Source of the DNA: Opitutaceae bacterium
Lineage (GTDB): Bacteria; Verrucomicrobiota; Verrucomicrobiia; Opitutales; Opitutaceae
Length of the DNA: 5,517 bases
NCBI GenBank assembly: GCA_016763045.1
Contig: JAESUN010000283.1
Span: 1-5,517 of the forward strand
Direction: 5' to 3'
Notes under the pieces: model-generated
The model's database searches: none
The model's input: the letters and a program-made list of their open reading frames with translations, nothing else
What the model was told of the DNA's origin: nothing
Translations under genes and position numbers: made by a program
Part shown: piece after piece, positions 1 through 5,517 of the stretch
How the letters are laid out: each line of letters starts with the position of its first letter
How positions within the stretch are numbered: position 1 is the stretch's first letter

Positions 1-135
1 CATCTGAGAAGCCCGGTAAGCAGAGGGAGCTGCCTGTCCTTTTTCAGGCTCTACATCCCAAATTGCAGCCAACGTCTGCAGGCTTTCGGATAATGGGACT
101 TTCATTCCCGGCAAAATATCAAAAACACTCGGCAT
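1..135 (-). CDS. opcA: Probable glucose-6-phosphate dehydrogenase assembly protein OpcA, N-terminal 45 residues (partial)
   Basis: The frame opens with ATG at 133-135 and stays open to the left edge, giving 45 residues (MPSVFDILPGM... to ...YRASQM), so the 3' part is outside the window. No catalytic motif is visible in this fragment. The assignment rests on position directly behind zwf, where OpcA is commonly encoded, and on the closing YRASQM, which resembles the segment before the first conserved strand in OpcA-like proteins as I remember them. OpcA proteins promote assembly and activation of G6PD in cyanobacteria and some other bacteria. The start is supported by a purine-rich ribosome-binding site, and only 15 bases separate it from the zwf stop, which implies translation from the zwf message. 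An unrelated small protein remains possible because so little is visible; that a gene starts here is much surer than its name. Confidence 0.6.
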   Translation of the reverse strand, partial: MPSVFDILPGMKVPLSESLQTLAAIWDVEPEKGQAAPSAYRASQM

Positions 136-143
136 GATCTTCT

Positions 144-150
144 TCCCTTT
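144..150 (-). promoter_or_regulatory. Ribosome-binding site of the opcA-like gene
   Basis: On the minus strand AAAGGGA, continuing into AGAAG, lies just before the ATG at 133-135, with GGGA about 8 bases from the start codon. It is the clearest Shine-Dalgarno-like sequence among the three starts in the window and sits entirely in the 15-base gap after the zwf stop codon. It decides the start of the partial gene and suggests coupled expression with zwf. Confidence 0.6.
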
Positions 151-1698
151 TTAAGGCCTCCGCCACTGATGGCGATTTTGCCACAACAGCCGTTCCGACT
201 CCAATGGTCCCCACGATCCTGAAGCATAACTCTCCATTCCACGTCGACCAATAGAGTCCCAATAGTCATTCAGTGGTGAAATAAGGTTCCAAGAGGCCTC
301 GGTTTCATCACCACGAATAAAGAGTGTGCTGTCTCCTATCATCGCATCCAGAATCAATCGCTCATACGCTTCAGGAGTATTAGACCCAAAAGTCGTACTA
401 TAGCGGAAATGCATCTTCACTGGCTGAGTCCGTGTTTCTAATCCAGGTATTTTGGCATTGAGTAACACGGTTGAGCCCTCATCCGGCTGGATCTGAAACG
501 CAATCGTATTGGCAGCCAAATCAAATTTCTCAGAAGCTGAAAAAAGATTCCCTGGCGGACATTTCAACTGTATCGCAATTTCACTGACACGGCGCCCCAT
601 TCTTTTTCCTGAACGCAGGTAAAAAGGAACACCTTCCCATCGCCAATTATTAATGGAAAGCCTCAATGCGGAATACGTTTCTGTATTGGATTCAGGATCA
701 ATCCCTTCTTCCTGCAGATAGCCGGGGACTCTCTCCCCTCCAATCAATCCTTCTCCATACTGTGCCCTGACAACATCTCCATCCTCCGGCCCAAGTTTCA
801 AAGGTTGAATGGCTTTCAACAGTTTTACTTTCTCATCTCGTATAGATTCAGGATCCAAAGAAACCGGCGGCTCCATCGCAGTAAGGCTGAGCAACTGCAT
901 CGTATGATTTTGGATCATATCACGCGTTGCACCACTTTGCTCATAATAGCCTCCACGAGATCCCACTCCTAAATCCTCCGCCACCGTTATTTGAACACAT
1001 TCAACATATCGGCGATTCCATAAAGGTTCAAAAATCGAATTGGCAAAACGTTGCACCAACAAATCCTGCACCGTTTCTTTCCCTAAATAATGATCAATTC
1101 GGAAAACCTGCTTTTCCTGAAAGACACGGGAAATCACATCATTCAAGACTCTGGCGGATTCCAAGTCCCGGCCAAAAGGCTTTTCCACAATCACCTTGGA
1201 GGCTTCTTTCTCACCCAAGTGACGGGAAGCCAATCCACTCTTACCTAGATTCTCAAGAATCGGCTTAAAGACAGAAGGTGGTGTCGAGATATAAAACAAA
1301 CTCTGAACCGGCCGACCCAGATCTTTTTCAATCTTTTCGATCCGCTTACGCAACTGATTAAAGGCTTCAAGATCATCATAGCCTCCACTCTGATAAAACG
1401 CACGTTCGCCAATCGACTGCCAAACCCCTCCATCCAACTCACGTCGAGAAAACTGATTGATCGAATCCACTGCCATGCTTCTAAAAACATCGTCTGGAAT
1501 CGACTTTCGACTAAACTCAACCAGATAAAAATCCGCTGGTAACAAGTTATCGTACCCTAAATTGTAAATGGCCGGAATCAACTTCCGGGCGGTTAAATCC
1601 CCTGAAGCGCCAAACACGACGATAACGGTAGGCGGAGAACCTCGATGTTTACTCAATCCTTCGAGGAATGGATGGCGGGATTCACTGGTGTCTGGCAT
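151..1698 (-). CDS. zwf: Glucose-6-phosphate 1-dehydrogenase (NADP-dependent)
   Basis: Oxidises glucose-6-phosphate to 6-phosphogluconolactone with reduction of NADP+, the entry step of the oxidative pentose phosphate pathway in the cytosol. The 515-residue product is full length for the family (roughly 480-515). The dinucleotide-binding loop GASGDLTARKL is at residues 30-40, EKPFG at 172-176, the active-site signature RIDHYLGKE at 200-208, the likely catalytic base H265 in QNHTMQ, and the substrate-domain motif PFYLRSGKR at 359-367. R64 and K65 occupy the place where the family contacts the NADP 2'-phosphate. One oddity is E61 where a glycine is usual (LVEFSR rather than LVGxxR). The ATG at 1696-1698 is chosen because the N-terminal extension FLEGLSKHRG looks family-like and the next in-frame ATG (residue 76) would remove the nucleotide-binding loop. 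No clear Shine-Dalgarno sequence precedes it. It lies 46 bases after yraN and 15 before the opcA-like gene. The gene ends in TAA. Confidence 0.97.
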   Translation of the reverse strand: MPDTSESRHPFLEGLSKHRGSPPTVIVVFGASGDLTARKLIPAIYNLGYDNLLPADFYLVEFSRKSIPDDVFRSMAVDSINQFSRRELDGGVWQSIGERAFYQSGGYDDLEAFNQLRKRIEKIEKDLGRPVQSLFYISTPPSVFKPILENLGKSGLASRHLGEKEASKVIVEKPFGRDLESARVLNDVISRVFQEKQVFRIDHYLGKETVQDLLVQRFANSIFEPLWNRRYVECVQITVAEDLGVGSRGGYYEQSGATRDMIQNHTMQLLSLTAMEPPVSLDPESIRDEKVKLLKAIQPLKLGPEDGDVVRAQYGEGLIGGERVPGYLQEEGIDPESNTETYSALRLSINNWRWEGVPFYLRSGKRMGRRVSEIAIQLKCPPGNLFSASEKFDLAANTIAFQIQPDEGSTVLLNAKIPGLETRTQPVKMHFRYSTTFGSNTPEAYERLILDAMIGDSTLFIRGDETEASWNLISPLNDYWDSIGRRGMESYASGSWGPLESERLLWQNRHQWRRP

Positions 1699-1744
1699 AC
1701 GAATAAAGTCTTTGAATGATTACGTCGAAAGCAATCTTCTGACT
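1699..1744. other. yraN-zwf intergenic gap (46 bases)
   Basis: Short spacer between the yraN stop and the zwf start. I see no convincing promoter, no hairpin with a T-tract, and no recognisable Shine-Dalgarno sequence for zwf (the bases before its ATG read ACTTTATTCGT on the minus strand). Read-through transcription from upstream is the simplest reading. Confidence 0.5.
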
Positions 1745-2170
1745 TCAGGAGCTTCTTGCAAACTCTTTGGGAAAAAGTGGCACATTCTCAAAATGATAGA
1801 TTTTTTCACGTTTTCCGCTCTGACGGGACACCTCCACCACATCAAACCGAACAGCTCTAGGTTTCACTGAAAGCCCTCTCAAGTAAGCCCTGCACCCCCT
1901 CAAAAGAGCAGTTTTCTTTCGCCGGTCTATCGCATAATAGCCCGGAACCAAGGCCCGACTGCTCCGGGTTTTAACTTCGACAAAAACAAGAATCTCATTG
2001 TCCCGACAGATCAGATCCAATTCATCCCGCTTATACCGCCAATTTCGCACAATCACCTGATAGCCCTTTTTTCGTAAAAAAGCTTCTGCAGCCCGTTCAC
2101 CCAAAGAACCGATATCACTGGAGCTGAGTTGATACTGCTTCCTCAGCCAATTCCTGATCCTCTCCCACAT
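1745..2170 (-). CDS. UPF0102/YraN-family putative endonuclease-like protein
   Basis: A 141-residue protein of the UPF0102 (YraN) family, which has the fold and key residues of PD-(D/E)XK restriction-endonuclease-like nucleases. Its cellular role is poorly defined, and links to DNA processing or recombination are tentative. Visible conserved elements in order are LGERAAEAFLRKKGY (23-37) with E25, DELDLICRD (49-57) with E50 and D52, FVEVKTR (63-69) supplying the E-x-K pair E65 and K67, and RFDVVEV (108-114). All presumed metal-binding and catalytic positions are present, so the protein looks intact. Length is slightly above the common 115-130, due to a basic N-terminal extension of about 18 residues. 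The ATG at 2168-2170 is the only good start ahead of the GE motif, although no strong Shine-Dalgarno sequence precedes it. No signal peptide or membrane segment is seen. It lies between smc and zwf, in the same direction, and ends in TGA. Confidence 0.93.
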   Translation of the reverse strand: MWERIRNWLRKQYQLSSSDIGSLGERAAEAFLRKKGYQVIVRNWRYKRDELDLICRDNEILVFVEVKTRSSRALVPGYYAIDRRKKTALLRGCRAYLRGLSVKPRAVRFDVVEVSRQSGKREKIYHFENVPLFPKEFARSS

Positions 2171-2188
2171 CTGCTTAAAGCATAGCAG

Positions 2189-2214
2189 AAAAAATCTCTT
2201 TCAAAAAGAAGAGA
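2189..2214 (-). terminator. Weak candidate intrinsic terminator or attenuator after smc
   Basis: On the minus strand TCTCTT (2209-2214) can pair with AAGAGA (2195-2200) across an 8-base loop, and six T residues (2189-2194) follow at once. It starts 17 bases after the distal stop of the smc frame (2232-2234), which is where a terminator would be expected. The stem has only six pairs, two of them G-C, so it would be weak. It may only partly reduce transcription into yraN, or be a chance feature of AT-rich spacer DNA. Confidence 0.3.
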
Positions 2215-2231
2215 ACGATACTGGATAGAGC

Positions 2232-2417
2232 TTATTGTGTCGCTTCAGTGCTCACGCCCGCAGGAGCTAACTCCGCTACGCTATGATGCTCAACATCCGA
2301 ATGAAACCGCATCGAGACGATCTTCGAGACACCCTTTTCTTCCATCGTGACACCATAAATAGCCGAAGAAGCCGCAATGGTTCTCTTGTTGTGTGTGATG
2401 ATGATGAACTGTGAATT
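2232..2417 (-). pseudogene. smc: Detached 3' end of smc: last 61 codons after the premature TAA, including the H-loop
   Basis: Directly after the TAA at 2418-2420 the same frame runs on for 61 sense codons to a second TAA at 2232-2234. It begins NSQFIIITHNKRTIAA and continues with YGVTMEEKGVSKIVSMRF. That is the normal end of bacterial SMC proteins: the strand leading to the H-loop (His codon at 2391-2393), then the last strands of the ATPase lobe and a short variable tail (about 24 residues, ending STEATQ). Conservation continues across the stop with no shift of frame, so a single base substitution or a base-call error explains it best. I see no start codon or ribosome-binding site that would let this piece be translated separately. 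If the stop is an error, this segment joins the upstream coding region as one intact gene. Confidence 0.9.
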
Positions 2418-5400
2418 TTAAGTAAATTCTTTCAACAAACCTGTAAAGCGACTGATATTCGATTCATCCAAGGGAGCATCCAATTCATCCAGAACACAGA
2501 ACGGACTCGGCTTAACCATATAGATGGCAAAGAGAAGACCCACAGCAGTCATGGTTCTCTGCCCTCCCGAAAGAAGCGAAATGCTCTTTAATTTTGTGCC
2601 CGGAGGTTGCGCAATAATTTCAATCCCAGACTCGAGGACATCCTCCGCCTCAACCAATACCAGATCAGCTTTCCCTCCTCCAAACAGAGTCTGAAAAGTT
2701 GTCACAAAATTCTTCCGAATCAGATCAAAGGTTTCAGAAAATTGCTTCTGCGATGTTTCATTAATCCGATCAATGGCTTCAAGCAGTTCATTCTTTGAAT
2801 GAACCAAATCTTCACTTTGTGTTTTTAGGAATTCAAAACGTTCCTTCAGTTCACTGTATTCCTCAATTGCGACCAAATTAACCGGTCCAATCGTCTGAAT
2901 TCGTTTACGCAAAGCATCTACTTCAGACGAAATTTCATCCCAAGCGACCTCGTCAAAAGCGGATAATTCCACCTCTGTGGGTTCTCTCAACGTATTCTCT
3001 TTCACTACAGGCACTTCTGCAGACAGCTCGTCCTCTTTGCTTTCTTCGGATGCATCCTCTTCCTTCTCTGGCGATTCTGCATCATCCAGATCAAGTGGTT
3101 TGAAACCCTCTGGTGGCTGGTTCGCCAACCACAACTCCATTCTCCAGTTGATTGACTTAAGCTCTACCTGATACTCGCGAGTCACCTCCTCCAAAAGGAA
3201 GTGCAAACGTGAACGCTCTTCTGCTAATTTCACTTGAGATTGACTCAGCGCAGATCGACGTCCCTCACTCCTCTCGCGCAAAACAGTCTGCTCTTGTTCC
3301 AGCTTCTGAATAACCTCTTCGATTTCTTTCAACGAAGTTCTAATCTTCTCAACCGTTTCCTGAGCTTCCACTAACTTACCTGAAAGAGCTTCCACTTCAG
3401 CAATTTTATTTTGAGCCACTTGCTCCAGGCTTCCGATTTGCTCCGTCCAATCGGCAACTTCACGCTTCCGACTTGATTCCAATACCTGCAACGTTCCTTT
3501 CCGCTGCTCCATCTCGGTTAATCCCTGGCTTAAGGTATCCAGCTTCTGTCTTTTCTCAGCTAAATCAAACCGAGCTTGAGCCAGTGATTCTCTACGACTG
3601 TCTCTATCTTCCCGGATACTCACCAAGCCCTCTTCGATACTATCAATGATCTCACGAGACTCGGATACCTGGCTTTCTGATGCCGACAGCTTGCCTTGAG
3701 CCTCCTTGAATCGCGCCGCATTCTTTTCTCTGTTTCCAATGATCAGGGCCTGCTCTTGCTCCAAACGCTGTCGTCTGCTCGAGAGATTTTCCAAAGTGCG
3801 CTCTGCATTCCTCTCCTCCGCTTGCATGATTGAGGATTCTCTTTCAATCTCGACCGATTGCTGACGGGCTGATTCGATGGCTTTTTCCGATTCTTCAAGA
3901 GATTTATTCAGAGCTTCTGCTTCCACTCGAAAGCCATCAAGAATCTTCTGATCGACTTCTATTTCTTTCGTGATTCGACGAAGTTCCGTCTCACGTTGCA
4001 AAATGCTTTTATCTCCACCCTTACGATAGCCACCATAGAAAAGTCCCCTGCCATCAATCAATTCACCACTCTGCGTCGCCACAAACAGAAACTGAAATGT
4101 CTGGTTGTCTTTCCAAAAAGATAAAAAGTCGGCAGCTTTATCCACTACGTAACAACTCCCCAATAACGGTTTGAGAAGAGAGGTAGAGCGACTGTCCTCA
4201 TCCGACGAAAATGAAACAAGCTCGGCAGCTGGCCTTAAAAAGGCAGGGAGATCCTTAACTGCAGACCCAGTATCGATCCCCTCCACAGGGAAAGATAAGA
4301 CACCTGCACCTATTTTCTGCTCCTCGAACTGAGTTAAGATTTCACGAGCACTCTCTGCATCCGTCACTGAAACAGCTTCCACTGCGGATCCTAAAAGAGC
4401 TTCCACCGCCTTTTCATATCCACTCTCAACAACAAGCCCCGAAGTGACAGGTTTAAATATCTGACCCTCGCAAACGCCTCCGAGTCCACCCTTTAACAGG
4501 ACTTTGGCACCCTCTCCAAATCCTTCAAATTTCTCCTGGAGTTGTTGCAACAGTTTCAGTCGAGCCGTTTTTTGAGCAATTCCTCGATCACTCTCTTGAA
4601 TTTTTAACTGAAGGTTTCTAAACTCCCCCGAAAGCGACACGGTCTTTTCACGAGCTTCTGCGAGTTGCTGGGAAACCGTCTCTCGCTTTTTCTCCACCCC
4701 AGCTAGGGTTTTCTGAAATCCTTCCAGACTGTTCCTTGCTGAACTTTCCGATTCTTCCTGGTCTGCTAACTCTTTCAGTAAATGCTCATGTCGGTTAGCA
4801 GTGGTCTTTTCCTCAATCTCGTATTTTGAGCTTTCTTCTCGAATCAGTCTCGCGGTCTTTTCAGCTTCAATCAGCTGCCATTTGGTCTTTTGAAGATCAC
4901 TCTCCGCAGCCTTCAGTTTAGCCTCCACTCCCTCCAATTCATCATTACGAACCTGAAAGACTTCATCTGATCCACCTAGAATATCCAGGTGCAGCTGCTT
5001 GTCTTGCTCTCCACTGTCTACCTTTTGGGCAATTTCTCCAAGTTGGCTCTCAATCGAAACAAGGTCTCCCTTTGCTTGTTCAATACGCTCTAAAAGACTG
5101 CTTTTCTTTATCTCGGCTAACTGACCCTCATTCAACGCTTGCTCTTTTTGTGAGCGCAAATCGAAGACCCCTTGCTGAGCTTCCTGAATCTGCTCACTCA
5201 GAGTCTGGCGTTCCACTTTCCGTTCCGATAAAGCGGTTTCTTTTTCGCTTAATTCTTCCTGAAACTGCCCCACATCGGAAGTCTGGTCATGGGCTCGTCT
5301 TTCCAACTCCCCAACGGATGCTTGGACAATCCCATACTGAAAATTCGCATGAGCCAAATAAAGGTGATTTAATCGATGGCTTAATTTCTTATAACGGACA

Positions 5401-5517
5401 GCCTTTGATGCCTGGCGCTTAAGACTACCGATCTGACGGAAAACCTCCTGAACAACATCTGTTACTCGACTCAAATTGGCATCTACCAGCGCAAGCTTAT
5501 TCAAGGCTTCTTTTCGC
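2418..5517 (-). CDS. smc: Chromosome segregation protein SMC, 5' end off-window, with a premature in-frame stop
   Basis: SMC is the dimeric ATPase of the SMC-ScpA-ScpB complex that organises and helps segregate the chromosome. The frame is open to the right edge (preceding codons read RKEA), so about 150 N-terminal residues including Walker A are missing; a TTG at 5502-5504 opens the visible stretch but is not a real start. Counting from that TTG: SMC N-terminal region VDANLSRVTDVV (8-19), coiled coil to about 325, hinge about 326-500 (GFGEGAKVLL at its start, GLFYGGYRKGGDKSIL at its end), returning coiled coil 500-795, acidic linker 797-845, the conserved TIGPVNLVAIEEY (871-883), FGGGKADL (941-948), ABC signature LSGGQ (978-982) and Walker B CVLDE (1003-1007). 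The frame stops with TAA after GLLKEFT, just before the H-loop, although the normal continuation follows in frame. The truncated product would lack the H-loop histidine and the end of the ATPase lobe that also contributes to ScpA binding. Identity is certain; functionality as written is doubtful. Confidence 0.96.
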   Translation of the reverse strand, partial: RKEALNKLALVDANLSRVTDVVQEVFRQIGSLKRQASKAVRYKKLSHRLNHLYLAHANFQYGIVQASVGELERRAHDQTSDVGQFQEELSEKETALSERKVERQTLSEQIQEAQQGVFDLRSQKEQALNEGQLAEIKKSSLLERIEQAKGDLVSIESQLGEIAQKVDSGEQDKQLHLDILGGSDEVFQVRNDELEGVEAKLKAAESDLQKTKWQLIEAEKTARLIREESSKYEIEEKTTANRHEHLLKELADQEESESSARNSLEGFQKTLAGVEKKRETVSQQLAEAREKTVSLSGEFRNLQLKIQESDRGIAQKTARLKLLQQLQEKFEGFGEGAKVLLKGGLGGVCEGQIFKPVTSGLVVESGYEKAVEALLGSAVEAVSVTDAESAREILTQFEEQKIGAGVLSFPVEGIDTGSAVKDLPAFLRPAAELVSFSSDEDSRSTSLLKPLLGSCYVVDKAADFLSFWKDNQTFQFLFVATQSGELIDGRGLFYGGYRKGGDKSILQRETELRRITKEIEVDQKILDGFRVEAEALNKSLEESEKAIESARQQSVEIERESSIMQAEERNAERTLENLSSRRQRLEQEQALIIGNREKNAARFKEAQGKLSASESQVSESREIIDSIEEGLVSIREDRDSRRESLAQARFDLAEKRQKLDTLSQGLTEMEQRKGTLQVLESSRKREVADWTEQIGSLEQVAQNKIAEVEALSGKLVEAQETVEKIRTSLKEIEEVIQKLEQEQTVLRERSEGRRSALSQSQVKLAEERSRLHFLLEEVTREYQVELKSINWRMELWLANQPPEGFKPLDLDDAESPEKEEDASEESKEDELSAEVPVVKENTLREPTEVELSAFDEVAWDEISSEVDALRKRIQTIGPVNLVAIEEYSELKERFEFLKTQSEDLVHSKNELLEAIDRINETSQKQFSETFDLIRKNFVTTFQTLFGGGKADLVLVEAEDVLESGIEIIAQPPGTKLKSISLLSGGQRTMTAVGLLFAIYMVKPSPFCVLDELDAPLDESNISRFTGLLKEFT

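Noticed and set aside
927..1268. A 113-codon open frame on the plus strand inside zwf, and a similar 100-codon one at 1568-1870.
   Set aside because: Both lie opposite well-supported minus-strand genes, show no recognisable domain and have no ribosome-binding signal; they are antisense shadows of zwf and yraN.
1245..1520. A 91-codon minus-strand frame overlapping zwf.
   Set aside because: It lies wholly within zwf in another frame, and the zwf frame carries the conserved G6PD residues in this interval.
2264..2275. Small inverted repeat GGAG-CTAA-CTCC near the end of smc, as a terminator or binding site.
   Set aside because: The stem is four base pairs, lies in coding sequence and has no T-tract.
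2391..2407. Short GT and GAT tandem repeats just after the smc stop, as a phase-variation tract.
   Set aside because: Only about three units each; they encode the conserved isoleucines and the TH of the H-loop, and the frame is not shifted, so slippage does not explain the stop.
2418..2420. Stop-codon reassignment or programmed frameshift as the explanation of the smc stop.
   Set aside because: TAA ends zwf and the distal smc frame normally, and the frame is identical on both sides of the stop, so no frameshift is needed.
2977..3171. A plus-strand frame coding a serine-rich peptide.
   Set aside because: The serine richness is the complement of the Asp/Glu codons in the acidic SMC linker; there is no independent evidence for a gene.
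5072..5422. A 116-codon plus-strand frame opposite the smc coiled coil.
   Set aside because: No family resemblance, and it overlaps strongly supported SMC coding sequence.
5502..5504. TTG as the true start of the SMC protein.
   Set aside because: The frame stays open to the edge, and the preceding codons (RKEA) match normal SMC sequence; a start here would lack Walker A, so the gene simply continues off-window.
1..5517. A novel defence, mobile or regulatory system in this window.
   Set aside because: Nearly all the sequence is accounted for by four conserved housekeeping-type genes on one strand; no repeats, RNA genes or unknown large genes remain to support such a claim.

Overview
The window is a run of ordinary housekeeping genes, all on the minus strand. 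In transcription order they are smc (5' end off the right edge), a UPF0102/YraN-family nuclease-like gene, zwf (glucose-6-phosphate dehydrogenase), and the first 45 codons of what is probably opcA (G6PD assembly/activation protein), which leaves at the left edge. Gaps are short (61, 46 and 15 bases), so co-transcription is plausible. I see no RNA gene, mobile element, CRISPR array, integration site or phage signature.

Organism: a bacterium of moderate, slightly AT-leaning base composition using standard stop codons. The zwf N-terminus (FLEGLSKHRG before the nucleotide-binding loop), the order smc-yraN-zwf-opcA-like, and an opcA-like start ending in YRASQM resemble what I recall of Verrucomicrobiota, class Opitutae (Puniceicoccales/Opitutales). 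This is an inference from memory with moderate confidence, not a search result.

Layout: 2418-5517 encodes SMC, the ATPase of the chromosome-organising SMC-ScpAB complex. Visible are part of the N-terminal coiled coil, the hinge, the returning coiled coil, a strongly acidic linker and the C-terminal ATPase lobe (LSGGQ signature and Walker B). An in-frame TAA at 2418-2420 interrupts the gene. The same frame then continues for 61 conserved-looking codons (2235-2417) containing the ABC-ATPase H-loop (ITHNK), ending at a second TAA (2232-2234). Next come yraN (1745-2170), zwf (151-1698) and the opcA-like start (1-135). The last two fit together functionally as enzyme and cofactor of the oxidative pentose phosphate pathway.

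The one observation that really needs a second look is the nonsense codon in smc: a single-base difference that removes the H-loop from an important ATPase, by mutation or by sequencing error. Lesser oddities are a glutamate at a normally conserved glycine position in the G6PD nucleotide-binding fold, the acidic SMC linker, and a weak hairpin with a T-tract between smc and yraN. I found no evidence of a new biological system.
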